Shown piece after piece: positions 33,746-45,589 of a DNA stretch of 64,000 nucleotides. Made by a program: the position numbers and the translations under genes. Each line of letters starts with the position of its first letter. Position 1 is the first letter of the stretch. The stretch covers positions 52,588,829 to 52,652,828 of the forward strand of contig NC_083880.1 of the NCBI RefSeq assembly GCF_032452875.1, given 5' to 3'. The notes beneath the pieces are model-generated. The model saw only the letters and a program-made list of their open reading frames with translations, was not told where the DNA came from and did not search any database. The DNA is from Bos javanicus (Eukaryota > Chordata > Mammalia > Artiodactyla > Bovidae).

Positions 33746-34479
33746 AATACAGGTGAAGTATGGAAGAATTGATTACAAGATTGCTAAAAGTTCAGTAATA
33801 GAATGAAAATAAACATTATACTTTAACTGAGACAAAAGAAAATTGATCCAATGATACTGAAAATAAACCTGAGAAATTTCTGAGATGCAGAGAGAGAATA
33901 AGCAAAGAATTAAAAATCGTGAGGGAAAGTAAATGCAAAGAGTGAGGAATTGGCAGCCATCCTTCTCCTAGTGCAGAAGCTGGAACTGTTTGAACAGAAA
34001 CAAATTAGATCATTTATCAGACATATTTGAAGAATACGTTCCTCAGTTGAGAAGAAAATTCTGAGTGTGCAGTTAAACGATAAATGGTTTTTAGATAAAA
34101 ATTAATGTGACCCATAGATAGTTGTCAGGCAACTATAATGGAAAAGGAAGAGAAAATAATATTAGGGATAAAAAAGATTTAAACTCAACATATATAAAAT
34201 GTAGTTACAAAAATTATGAGACTATCTATTTGCAATTTTCTGTTAATACATATGAAACTCTTAATGAAAGGATCAAGTCTGGGAAGATAAAAAATATCAA
34301 AATGACCCCAAGAAGAAGTTAAACCTTGACTATCCCAATTGGAAAAACATTAAAAAATTATCAAGATATTCTATAAAATGCTTCCTGACCTGTATAGTTT
34401 TGAGGATGTCATCTTTCAATTTTCAAAAAAAAAAAAAAAAATCATGCTCCTCAAGCTGATTTACAGCATAAAAGGGAGG

Positions 34480-34699
34480 TAATGCTTGCTATTCGTTTAA
34501 TGTTACAAAGCACGTACAACCCTAATATTAAAATATGCCAGGACAGCATGCATGTGTGTGTGTGCACACATAAATTCAATCAATCTTGTGAAATTTTATG
34601 TAAAAATTATAAATAAAATACTTGAAAATCAGATGTGCCTGACAAAACTAAGTTTATGAACATATGGGAAAAGTATTTAACAAAATCTAACATCTATTT
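34480..34699 (+). repeat. Old L1 ORF2 fragment, left half
   Basis: Diverged L1 sequence ending in 'aaaatctaacatctattta'. It resumes at 36222 after a BovB insertion. An A tract lies at 34424-34441. Confidence 0.5.
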
Positions 34700-36221
34700 A
34701 TCTTAGGAAGTATCACTATGAACAAAGCTAGTGGAGGTGTTGGAATTCCAGCTGAGCTATTTCAAATCCTAAAAGATGATGCTATTAAGTGCCTCATTTA
34801 ATATGCCAGCAAATTTGCAAAACTCAGCAGTGGCCACAGGACTGGAAAAGGTCAGTTTTCATTCCAATCCCAAAGAAAGGCAATGCTGAAGAATGTTCAA
34901 ATTACTGCACAATTGCACTCATCTCAAACACTAGCAAAGCAATGCTCAAAATTCTCCAAGCCAGGTTTCAATAGTATGTGAACCGAGAACTTCCAGATGT
35001 TCAAGCTGGATTTAGAAAAGGCAGAGGAACCAGAGATCAAATTGCCAACATCTGTTGGATCATCGAAAAAGCAAGAGAGTTCCAGGAAAACATCAACTGC
35101 TTTATTGACTATGCCAAAGCCTTTGACTGTGTGGATCACAACGAACTGTGGAACATTCTTAAAGAGATGGGAATACCAGACGACCTGACCAGCCTCTTGA
35201 GAAATCTGTATGCAGGTCAAGAAGCAACAGTTAGAACCAGACATGGAACAATGGACTGGCTCCATATTGGGAAAGGAATACATCAAGGCTGTTATATTGT
35301 CACCCTGCTTATTTAACTTATATGCAGAGTACGTCATGAGAAATGCTGGGCTGGAAGAAGCACAAGCTGGAATCAAGATTACCAGGAGAAATATCAATAA
35401 CCTCAGATATGCAGATGACACCACCCTTATGGCAGAAAGTGAAGAAACACTAAAGAGCCTCTTGATGAAAGTGAAAGAGTAGAGTGAAAAAGCTGGTTTA
35501 AAACTCAACGTTCAAAAAACTAAGACCATCACTTCATGGCAAATAGATGGGGAAACAGTGGAAACAGTGACAGACTTTATCTTCTTGGGATCCAAAATCA
35601 CTGCAGATGGTGACAGCAGCCATGAAATTAAAAGATGTCTGCTCCTTGGAAGAGAAGCCAGGACAAACCTAAGCAGCATATTCAAAAGCAGAGACATTAC
35701 TTTGCTGACAAAGGAGGTATGTTTAGTCAAAGCTATGGTTTTGACTATACTGGAAAAACCATAGCTATGGTTATATATGGATGTATGGATGTATGTATGG
35801 ATGTAAGAGTTAGACCATAAAGAAAGCTGAGTGTGGGAGAATTGATGCTTTTGAACTGTGGTGTTTGAGAAGACTCTTGAGAGTCCCTTGGACTGCAAGG
35901 AAATCAAACCAGTGAGTCCTAAAGGAAATCAGTCCTAAATATTCATTGGAAGGACTGTTGCTGAGGCTGAAGCTCCAATACTCTGGCCACCTGATGCAAA
36001 GAACTGACACTGGGAAAGACCCTGATGCTGGAAAAGATTGAAGGCAGGAGGAGAACGGGATGACAGAGAATGAGATGGTTGGATGGCATCGCTGACTCAA
36101 TGGACATGAGTTTGAGCAAGCTCCGGGAGTTGGTGATGGACAGGGAAGCCTGGTGTTTTGCAGTCCATGGGGTCGCAAAGAGCTGGACACAACTGAGCAA
36201 CTGAACTAAACTGAATTGAAT
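34700..36221 (+). mobile_element. BovB LINE, 5' truncated, inserted in an L1
   Basis: It starts in the RT domain ('gcatcactacgaacaaagctagtgg' type) and ends in the GAACTAAACTGAATTGAA tail. ATCTATTT at 34692-34699 and 36222-36229 fits a target duplication. RT motifs are visible: FIDYAKAFDCVDHNELW near 35100 and an intact YADD near 35410. Frameshifts split the frame, and a local (GGATGTAT)n expansion is present at 35778-35806. Dead copy. Confidence 0.93.
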
Positions 36222-36229
36222 ATCTATTT

Positions 36230-37130
36230 GGAAATTCCAATAAAATGGAAGTCTTATTAAACTAGAAATAAAAGGATAATTTCTTATCGTAAGAAAGAAA
36301 ATCTATTTCAAAGTTGTCAAGGTAACAACTCTCATCAATCTAATGTGAAACATTGGAGTCATTTTCATTAAAGTAATGGAAAAGCAAAGAGACTTATGAT
36401 CACCATTATCAACTGAAACAGTTCTAGTATTGCTAATCTGCAGTTCAGGACAGGAATGACTTAGAACTCAAGAAAAATATCTTTACATACACAATTGGAT
36501 GAAAATGATTAAAACTAATAAGGAAGTACAATAGAGGAAGTGGATTAAAAATGAATATTCAAATACACAGTTTTCCTGCATACCAGCAATATCTAGTTAT
36601 TAAATAAAAGGAAAAATGATCTCACTCACAAAAGCAACCAAAATGTAAATATGTACAAAAATATATGTAGAAATAACATATAACATAGAAAAGATCTATA
36701 TGAAGAAAATGACAAACTTTGCTGAAGGATATAAAACTAAAGCTTGAGAAATTATGATATTCTTAGATGTGAAGACTGGATATTCTACAGATAAGTTTTC
36801 CCAAATTAAACCAAAGATTTAAAAAATTTCCACTCTATTTTGTGGTTTAAGGAGAACAAAATTGACTACATTTAAAAAACAATTTCCAACCAAAATCTCA
36901 ATGGACTATATTGGAATTGGCAAAGTGATTTTAAAATTGCATATGGAAAAAAAAATAATGCTAATAAAACATAACAAAATGCAAATGGAAACATAGGAAA
37001 GACTGGCCAAGACATTTTTGAGAAAGAAAGGTAAAAAGAGGAAGCCTTATGAGCCATTAGACTGAATCAATAGTTGAAATGATGAATTCAAATAAAAGTT
37101 CCAAAAAAGGCCCTATACAAGAATTAAGTG
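36230..37130 (+). repeat. Old L1 ORF2 fragment, right half
   Basis: Sense L1 ORF2 words: 'ccaaccaaaatctcaatgga', 'aaattgcatatgg', 'gccaagacatttttgagaaag'. It is heavily diverged. Confidence 0.6.
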
Positions 37131-37642
37131 AATGAAAATGATAGTTTTTCAGATTAGTAGGTAAAGGAAAGATACTTCCATAGTTTCATAGTTAAATATC
37201 CAATTAGAGGTCATTACTTTAGCTTGAATCAGAAGCCCAGGTTATGACATAACACACCAGAGCTGTCCTTGACGCCCTGTTGACATCACTGTTTGTCTTC
37301 TGTATGACTCTGATTAAACCATGGCCCTTCTGGGTCTCCACCAAACCAAAGTCTTGATTTGGGGGCTTGGAAAATAATATCCCAGTAGATTCAACACCAT
37401 TAATTCTGTGAGTTTAGTTCTTCACTGGAGGGAAACAAATCTCCAGTATATTGAAGCCCTCACAGTTAATCAGAGAGAAATGGACAGTTGGTTTCATTCC
37501 TGGATAAATTAGAATGACTGACTGGACCTCAGACTCAGGATTCTGGGGGAGGTGGACACAAGTTGTGAAGCCAGGCAGGTGCTTGCGATGGTCAGGAACT
37601 GAGCAAGTCCTCCCATAGGTTTGCAGCTTCCGAACCACACAC

Positions 37643-37733
37643 CTTAGCCATCAGCATCCTATAGGCGTAGAGTCGCTTGCCTTTGCCCTTTCCCAAGGCT
37701 CCTTCATACTTCTCCACAAATTCTTGGGCCTCC
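37643..37733 (-). CDS. TMC2: TMC2 coding exon w3: pre-TM1 cytosolic helix
   Basis: This exon is 91 bp: 1 base completing Arg plus 30 codons ending on a phase-0 boundary. The acceptor AG is at 37734-37735 and the donor GT at 37641-37642. It encodes EAQEFVEKYEGALGKGKGK followed by RLYAYRMLMAK, a conserved TMC1/TMC2 cytosolic segment. The exon is short and was found by extending the protein between w2 and w4. It sits at the left end of the 13.9 kb intron. Confidence 0.96.
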
Positions 37734-37849
37734 CTGGTTAGAGGAGGGAATAAGGCAGAAATTTAATTAACACCCAAGCAAAAGAAATCTGAACTATGAA
37801 GGCATATATATGGCCGAGGGCCTTGAGTGTTTTATACCCCTAGTTTAGA

Positions 37850-37938
37850 ATGTAAGTTCCACAAAGGCAGGACATTTTGTCTGTTTTGTCCACTGAAGTT
37901 TCCCAAATGCCAAGGACAGTGATTGGTACATGGTTGGC
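37850..37938 (+). repeat. L2 LINE 3' fragment
   Basis: The L2 hallmark 'aagttccacaaaggcaggacattttgtctg' to 'ggacagtgattggtacatgg'. The short L2 tail at 38453-38500 ('ttgaatgagtgagtgagc') suggests the LTR next to it landed in this L2. Confidence 0.65.
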
Positions 37939-37939
37939 A

Positions 37940-38452
37940 CCTGTAGGCAGAATTTCGGCTTCCATGACCTTCACCCCCTTGTGAATAGCAAAAGGAATTT
38001 TGCAGATGTAATTAAGATTACTGACTTTAACCTAGTGAGATTACACTGGATATTTGGAAGGGCCCATACATCACATGAGCCCTTAGAAAAAGAAGAGGAA
38101 GGCAGAAGAGTCAGAGAGAGATGTGGCAAAAAAGGAAATCAGAGAAATTAGAATAAGGAGAATCCTCTTTCCTCTGTTGCTGGGGCCCTTCTGGAGGATG
38201 CCACATTGGAGAGCAAGAGAAGAAAATGAATTTCTATCAAAAGTCAGTGAACCTGGAAGAGGACCTTGAGTCCCAGGTGGGAGGGAACCATAGCCCTGCT
38301 GATACCTTGATCTAGCCTGGTGAGACCCTGAGCAAAGAATCCAGCCACACTATTCTGAACTTGTGACCAACAGGATTGTGAGCTAATAAACTGTCTTAAG
38401 CTATTAAATTTGTAGTATTTTGTTAGAGCAGCAATAAAAAAAAAATACAGCA
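37940..38452 (+). repeat. MLT1-type ERVL-MaLR solo LTR
   Basis: Diverged LTR with the MaLR order: 'cttccatgaccttcacccccttgtgaatag', 'gcaaaaggaattttgcagatgtaattaag', 'gcccttagaaaaagaag' and 'taagctattaaatttgtagtattttgttagagcagcaat'. It is an ancient relic with no coding part. Confidence 0.75.
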
Positions 38453-38499
38453 TTCACTAGATATTTTTAGAGTGCATGAACATTGAATGAGTGAGTGAG

Positions 38500-39600
38500 C
38501 ATCCAAGGAAGACTGCATGAGAAACACATGGATAGGCCTCTCTGTTAAATACTTTGGGTCAAATGCTGGAGCTAGTGAGGGCTGGCTTCTGAGAACTGAT
38601 TGTTAAATACTCAGAAACTTGGTCCACCAATTATTAAACTGTTGATGACTTGAAACTGGCCATGGTGGGAGTATTTAAACTATGGGAATCAGCAAGTGTT
38701 CCACATCAGGGCTTTCCCATGCCAACACCCAAAGAATCAGTTTATCAGCAACCACTGGATAAGACCATACAAGTAGTTGAAGAATTAAATCCATCTCAGC
38801 GTGGGTGGAAGAAGACATTGGGTGTCTGGCTGCTGTTGCTCGGGCTCTCCTGCTGGCAACATAACCTACACCACCTCCAAAGTACAAATGCAGGTAGTTG
38901 CTACCTGTCAAAGTTACATTCTAACCTGGTTTAATCCCAGGACTGGTTTTATTAGGATGTCTCAATGATGTCCCAATGTTAATGAGGCCATCTGTGTAGC
39001 TTCTGGGTCTGGGGTCAAAAGTAGGGCTGTATGGGATTAAGGCTCCTTTGTGGGGTCAGCCCCTGCTCCCCCCAGGCTGCAGTCATTCTGGCAGTGAGTT
39101 ATCTGTGACTACCAATGACTCCAGGACAACAAAGAATGTTTTCATGAAACTCATATTTTTGTCCTCTTCCTATATTTCACGAGTGGGTAGGGACTCCTAG
39201 GCATTCAGGGTTTGTGAGTTTGAATGTGACAACGTTTTAAGATTTGGTAACTTTGGATAAAAAATCTCAAACATAAGAGCCAGATCTTATGCCTGAGCCA
39301 CTGAACCTGGCACCAAATGCTTCTTTTCTTGACATTCAGACTGTGTCCAGAAACCCAGAGAGCCCTCAGAAGAACAGAGGTCCCTGCTCAGAATTGGATA
39401 CAAACTCTAAGGATCGTCCACTGCAAACAGACCAAGCAGTCTAACAATTTTGATGGATGCAACAAGCTTTTTTGGATCAGTAAAAGTGTATAAATAATCA
39501 CAACTAACATTTTTATAGCAAATCCTTTTACATCTGTTATCTGTGATCCATGTGCTTCCTTACTAGAAATAGTAGTTGGTTTATGGAAACACTGGCTCTT
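38500..39600. other. TMC2 intron, unassigned
   Basis: Nothing that I can name in this part of the 13.9 kb intron. Confidence 0.5.
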
Positions 39601-39630
39601 GCCCTGCACTTCCCAACTGCTGCAAATCCT

Positions 39631-39758
39631 CTTTTTTTTTTTTTTTTTGGTCATGTTGTGTGCCTTGCAGGATCTTAGTTCCAAAACCAGGGATTGAACC
39701 CATGACTTTGGCAGTGAAATTGTGGAGGTCTAATCACTGGACAACCGGGGGAAGTCCC
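39631..39758 (-). mobile_element. CHR-type SINE
   Basis: A reverse copy with a T18 tail at 39632-39648. The flanking duplication CTGCAAATCCT (39620-39630) and CTGCAAATCTT (39759-39769) has one mismatch. Confidence 0.87.
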
Positions 39759-39769
39759 TGCAAATCTTC

Positions 39770-40920
39770 CTTCTGTAGGGTGCTCCTGTCCCCTCCTTTT
39801 CCCCTCCTTTCAAACGGGGAACTTCATGCAAGCTCATCTCTCCTCTTCCTCAAACCAGATGGTGTGTGAAAAATGAAGCGAAAAGACAAAAGAGATGGGA
39901 TCCTTTGCTTTGTGTAAAGTTCTAGGGGCCTGAATCTCAAGGTCACTTTTTTTTCAAGGTCACTTTTGACATGTGGTTATCAACCCCTCAGGCCCCTCCA
40001 ACACTCAGGAGAGGAGGAAGCCATTGAGGCATGGCTTTCCTCAGTAGCCACCCACAGACAGCACTTCAGGAGCCCCTCACATTGCCCTAGAAAGACCCTC
40101 CTTGTTGATAAAGTGGCCCAAATAACAGCTTGAAAGACACATCGGGGTGGCCAGTGATTACTGCTGGGAGAAAAGGGGTTTATTGTGTGGCTTTAGTGCC
40201 AGAGAGAGCCAGGCAAGATACTGTGCCTCCTGGGGTGGCAGTTTTCATCTAGAAATGGGCCTGATGTTATGAGATTTAAATATGTGGATGCAGACCATGT
40301 GAGCACAGTGGTTTCATTTAGCAAGCAGTCACTCTTCTCCTTCTGGGGAAATATCAGCTCCTAAAGTAGACAGCTGATAAAGAGTCTTTGCTAGCACAGG
40401 GGGCTGCTGTGAAGGGCCTTCTTCTCCACAGGGGTCTGGACAAGGGACTCAGCAATGCAGCCTTCCACAACAGGGATACTCTGAAGTTGATCCAAAGTAT
40501 CTCTCAGAGAGACCAGATACATCCAAAAACCCACCGCTGGTGAAGCAGATCAGATTCAAAATCACACTTAATTTTGCAATGCAGAGGTACAAATAGACAC
40601 AGGGCAGCCTGAGATTGACAGCATCCTTGCAGAGCTTTGCTGTCCCATGCAGAACACTGGGAAAGTGTATGAGTCAGCCAGAAATCCAGAAGACATCTAG
40701 ATTAAGGTAGGGGACACAGATGGCCAAAGAGAGGTGGCCAGAGATTGGAGATGGCCAGATGTTGAAGGTAATTTGGACTACGCTGGTTTGGTGTCTCCCT
40801 TTGGCTCCAAGCGGTTTTTATTTTTCAGTTGTGGAGGCCAAGATCAAACAGATGCTGAACTTACTCTGAGTGGAAACTCAAAGCCAGGCCTAGAGATGTC
40901 ACTGAATCAATCTAAAGGTA
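39770..40920. other. TMC2 intron, unassigned
   Basis: No gene or nameable repeat recognised. Confidence 0.5.
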
Positions 40921-40924
40921 CCTG

Positions 40925-41500
40925 AGGCTAACCAAGCATACCTGACTTCCCATATGTGTTGGTTTTCAACTATGTCAACAGATTTCTTGACATTCTTCCC
41001 TTTAAAATGGAGAAATGAATTTTTCTCTCCTTGAATGTGGGCCAAACTCAGCAATGTGCCTCCAAGGAATAGAAAGTGGTAAAAGTGACAACTTATGACT
41101 TCTGAGACTAGGACTTCTGAAACTAGGTGTCGTGACTTTCCCCTTGAAATCTCCCTCTTTTGGAGGAAGCTAGCTGTCATGTTATGAGGATACTTAAGCA
41201 GCCTATGGAGAGGCCCATATGGAGAGAAACTGGGGCCCCTACTAATAATCAGAACCACCTTGTCATCCATGTATATGAGCAACCTTGGAAGTGGCTTTGC
41301 CACCCCCAGTCATCTGAAGGCTGAAGCCCTGACCAACAACTTGACTCAACCTTATGAGAGACTGTCAGGAAGCATTTAACAGGAGGCTTCCTATGTGCTG
41401 TTTTGGATCTGTCAGGAATTCTCTGCTCCGTATTAATTCCTGAATATTTAGGAATTAAGAGGAGAGGCAAGCCTCTCCCGGGACTGAGGAATCCAGGCAT
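40925..41500 (+). repeat. MaLR (MLT1-like) LTR, split
   Basis: MaLR-like order: 'cttgaatgtgggccaaactcagcaatgtgcctcc', 'agaaagtggtaaaagtgacaact' and 'ggagaggcccatatggagag'. Its tail ('ttaagttttagggtaatttattacatagcac') appears at about 42445-42540, so later insertions split it. Confidence 0.6.
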
Positions 41501-41551
41501 TTCCTTCATTAGTGTTTCTATACGGTGATAAGTACCCTCTTCCTTCTTGTG

Positions 41552-41942
41552 AGTTCAGTTCAGTTCAGTTCAGACACTCAGTCGTGTCTGACTCTTTGTG
41601 ACCCCATGAATTGCAGCACGCCAGGCCTCCCTGTCCATCACCAACTCCCGGAGTTCACTCAGACTCACGTCCATCGAGTCAGTGATGCCATCCAGCCATC
41701 TCATCCTCTATCGTCCCTTTCTCCTCCTGCCCCCAATCCCTCCCAGCATCAAAGTCTTTTCCAATGAGTCAGCACTTTGCATGAGGTGGCCAAAGTACTG
41801 GAGTTTCAGCTTTAGCATCATTCCTTCCAAAGAAATCCCAGGGCTGATCTCCTTCAGAATGGACTGGTTGGATCTCCTTGCAGTCCAAGGGACTCTCAAG
41901 AGTCTTCTCCAACACCACAGTTCAAAAGCATCAATTCTTCGG
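41552..41942 (-). mobile_element. BovB LINE 3' end
   Basis: Reverse BovB with the (GTTCA)n tail at 41552-41573. It ends abruptly at 'caattcttcggcc', next to the LTR-like segment. Confidence 0.92.
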
Positions 41943-41945
41943 CCA

Positions 41946-42435
41946 TACGGTAAAAGTGATTGTTTACAAATCTCTCTCTTTAATATGGATTGCCTATGTT
42001 TTGTAAGTCTGGAATTTTAATCTTTATCTTTGCTGAGAATAACTACTTTGTAAGACAGTATATATGCCCACACCATGTTGATTAAAACACCTTTGCTCCA
42101 TCAGAGCTCTGGTCCCCGTGTCTTTCTTTCTTTCTCTCTCTCTCTTTTTCAGGCTGATCCCCTGCAGCGCAGAGGCTCTCTGAGTTCACTTTCCTGTCCG
42201 GCTTCTAAGACCCTCTCGAGAAGGTGCTCTGCACCTTCACCCCATCGAGAGGGCGCTTGAGGCCTCCGTGAACAGAGCAAGCCCCGTGCAGGGGCTTTAT
42301 TGGCTTTCTGTGTAAACGAAGGAATATCAGCCTCTTTCTCTCCTTTACTTTCTTTTCATCGACTCTGGACCACCAAGTTCCGGTCCATTAAAGGACCTCA
42401 ACAAGAGACTCCAAGTTAGAGCCGCCAGCTAAACT
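41946..42435 (+). repeat. Candidate ruminant ERV LTR (ERVK type)
   Basis: The segment has an LTR-like layout: an ATTAAA signal near 42081, 'ctttgctccatcagagctctggtccccgtgtctttc' followed by a C/T-rich tract, then a GC-rich region to 'cccgtgcaggggctttattggc'. No retroviral coding sequence is visible. The family is from memory and uncertain, and the ends are not defined. Confidence 0.4.
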
Positions 42436-42444
42436 GATCCTGAA

Positions 42445-42545
42445 TTTCTGACTAACAGAAGATAACACATGTTTTTTACTGTTTTCAATTATTAAGTTTT
42501 AGGGTAATTTATTACATAGCACTGGAAAATTAATAACCGATAGAA
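42445..42545 (+). repeat. Tail of the split MaLR LTR
   Basis: 'tactgttttcaattattaagttttagggtaatttattac' matches the 3' end of a MaLR LTR and continues the order from 40925-41500. Confidence 0.5.
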
Positions 42546-42634
42546 TCCAAACCACTGATCTCTTTGGTGCATATACATTTAGGATTGTTCTGTTTGCGTG
42601 GTATATTGACCCTTTTATCATTATGTTTTCTTTC

Positions 42635-45527
42635 TTGCTCAGCTGTGACCAACTCTTTGCGACCCCATGGACTACAGCATGCTGGGTTTCCCTGTCCTTC
42701 ACTATCTTCTGGAGTTTGCTCAAACTCATATCCACTGAATCAGTGATGCCATCCAACTATCTCATCCTCTGTTGTCCCCTTCTCCTCCTGCCTTTAATCT
42801 TTCCCAGCATCAGGGTCTTTTCCAATGAGTTGGCTCTTTACATCAGGTGGCCAAAGTATTGGAGCTTCAGCTTAGCAAGAGTCCTTCCAATGAATATTCA
42901 GGGTTGATTTCCTTTAGGATAGACTGGCTTGATCTCTGTCAGGGACTCTCAAGAGTCTTCTCCAGCACCGCAGTTCTAAAGCATCAGTTCTTTGGTGCTC
43001 AGCCTTCTTTATGGTCCAACTCTAACATCCTTACATGATGACTGGAAAAAACCATAGCTTTGATATATGGACCTTTGTTGACAAAATAGTATCTCTGCTT
43101 TTTAATATGCTGTCTAGGTTGATCATAACTTTTTTTCTAAGGAGCAAGTGTCTTTTAATTTCATGGCAGCAGTCACCATCTGCAGTGATTTTGGATCCCA
43201 AGAAAATAAAGTCTGTCACTGTTTCCATTGTTTCCCCATCTATTTGCCATGAAGTGATGGGACTAAAAGCCATGATTTTAGTTTTTTGAATGTTGAGTTT
43301 TAAGCCAGCTTTTTACTCTCCTCTTTCACTTTCATCAACAGGCTCTTCAGTTCATCTTCACTTTCATAAGAGTGGTGTCATCTGCATATCCAAGGTTATT
43401 GATATTTCTCCCAGCAGTCTTGATTCCAGCTTGTGCTTTATCCAGGCTGGCATTGCCTATGATGTACTCTGCATATAATTAAATAAGCAGTGTGACAATA
43501 TACAGTCTAGATGTTCTTTCCCAATTTGGAACCAGTCTGTTGTTCCATGTCTGATTCTGTTACTTTTTGAGCTGCCTACAGGTTTCTCAGGAGGCGGTAA
43601 GTGTTGGTCACTCAGTCGTGTCCAACTCTTTGCGATCCTATGGACTATAGCCAACCAGGCTCCTCTGTCCATGGGATTCTCCAGGCAAGAATACTGGAGT
43701 GGGTTGCCGTTCCCTTCTCCTTGGGAGCTTCCTGACCCAGGGATCGAACCAAGGTCTCCTGCATTGCAGGCAGATACTTTACCGTCTGAGCCACCTGGGA
43801 AGCCCAGGTAAGGTGGTATTCCCATCTCTTTAATAATTTTTTATAGTTTCTTGTTATCCACAAAGTCAAAGCCTTTAGTGTAGTAAATAAAGCAGAAGCA
43901 GATGTTTTTCTGGAATTCCCCTGCTTTTTCTATGATCCAACAAATGTTGGCAATGTGATATCTTGTTCTTCTGCCTCTTCTAAACTCAGATTGTATACCT
44001 GGAAGTTCTCAGTTCACATACTATTGAAGCCTAGCTTGAAGGATTTTGAGCATTACCTTGCTAGCCTGTGAAATGAGTGCAATTGTGCAGTACTTTGAAC
44101 ATTCTGTGGCATTGCCCTTCTTTGGGATTGGAATGAAAATTGACTTTTTCCAGTCCTGTGGCCAGTGCTAAGGCATATTGAATGCAGCACTTTTACAGTA
44201 TCACCTTTTAGGATTTTAAATAGCTCAGCTGGAATTCCATCACCTCCACTAGCTTTGTTTATAGTGATGCTTCCTAAGGCCCACTTGACCTCACACTCCA
44301 GGATGTCTGGCTCTAGATGAGTGATCACACCATCGCAGTTATCTGGGTCATCAAGGTCTTCTTTGTACAGTTCTTCTGTGTATTCTTGCCACCTCTTCTT
44401 AATATCTTCTGCTTCTGTTAGGTCCATACCATTTCTGTCCTTTATTGTGCCCATCTTTGCATGAAATGTTCCCTTGGTATCTCTAATTTTCTTGAAGAGA
44501 TCTCTAGTCTTTCCCATTTTGTTGTTTTCCTCTATTTCTTTACATTGTTCACTTAAGGCTTTCTTATCTCTCCTTGCTATTCTTTAGAACTCTGCATTTA
44601 GATGGGTATCTCTCTCCTTTTCCCCCTTTGCCTTTCACTTCTTTTCTCAGTTGTTTGTAAGGCCTCCTCAGACAACCATTTTGCCTTGTTGCATTTCTTT
44701 TTCTTGGGGATGGTTTTGATCACTGACTCCAGCACTCTGTCCATAATTTTTCTGGCACTCTATCAGATCTAATTTCTTGAGTCTATTTGTCACTTCTACT
44801 GTATAATCATAAGGGATTTTATTTAGGTCATGCAGTTTTCCTGGCCTAGTGGTTTTCCCTACTTTTTTCAATTTAAGTCTGAATTTTGCAATAAGGAGTT
44901 CAGTCAGCTCCTGGTTTTGCTTTTGTTGACTGTATAGAGCTTATCCATTTTCAGCTGCAAAGAATATAATCAATCTGATTTTGGTATTGACCATCTGGTG
45001 ACATCCCTGTGTAGAGTTGTCTCTTGTGTTTTGGGAAGAGGGTGTTTGCTATGACCAGCACATCCTCTTGGTAAAAGTCTGTTAGTTTTTGTCCTGCTTT
45101 ATTTTGTACTCCAAGGCCAAACTTGCCTGTTGCTCTAGGTATCTCTTGACTTCTTACTTTTGCATTCCAGTCCCCTATGATGAAAAGGACATCTTTTTTT
45201 TTTTTTGGTGTTAGTTCTACAAGGTCTTGTAGGTCTTCATAGACTCATTCAACTTCAGCTTCTTTGGCATTAGTGGTTGGGGCATAGACTTGGATTACTG
45301 TTATTGAATGGTTTGCTTTGAAATGAATCGAGATCATCCTGTCATTTTTGAGACTGCACCCGAGTGCTGCATTTTGGACTCTTTTGTTGATTAAGAGGAC
45401 TAGTCCATTTCTTCTAAGGGATTCTTGCCCACAGTTGTACATATGGTCATCTGAATTAAATTTACCCATTCCCGTCCATTTAGTTCACTGATTCCTAAAA
45501 TGTTGACGTTCACTCTTGCCATCTCAT
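42635..45527 (-). mobile_element. BovB LINE, long reverse copy interrupted by a Bov-tA
   Basis: It spans from the 3' end to the endonuclease region (near 45515, 'gttgacgttcactcttgccatctc'). Recognisable parts in protein order: endonuclease fragment (45245-45469), linker and RT start (44053-44517), YADD region near 43385, C-terminal part (43031-43273). All are separated by frameshifts, so the copy is inactive. It lies in the 13.9 kb TMC2 intron. Confidence 0.92.
43602..43806 (-). mobile_element. Bov-tA SINE nested in BovB
   Basis: A reverse Bov-tA interrupts the BovB RT region. GGTAAG at 43596-43601 and 43807-43812 fits the target duplication. The two BovB halves are contiguous without it. 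Confidence 0.88.
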
Positions 45528-45589
45528 TATATAGTGTCCCTCTATAACCTTGGTGATTTTCTTTGCTCTGAAATTGACTTTGACATTTA

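Noticed and set aside
43457..43825. 122-codon ORF mixing two families
   Set aside because: It is a chance frame across the Bov-tA/BovB junction, not a fusion gene.
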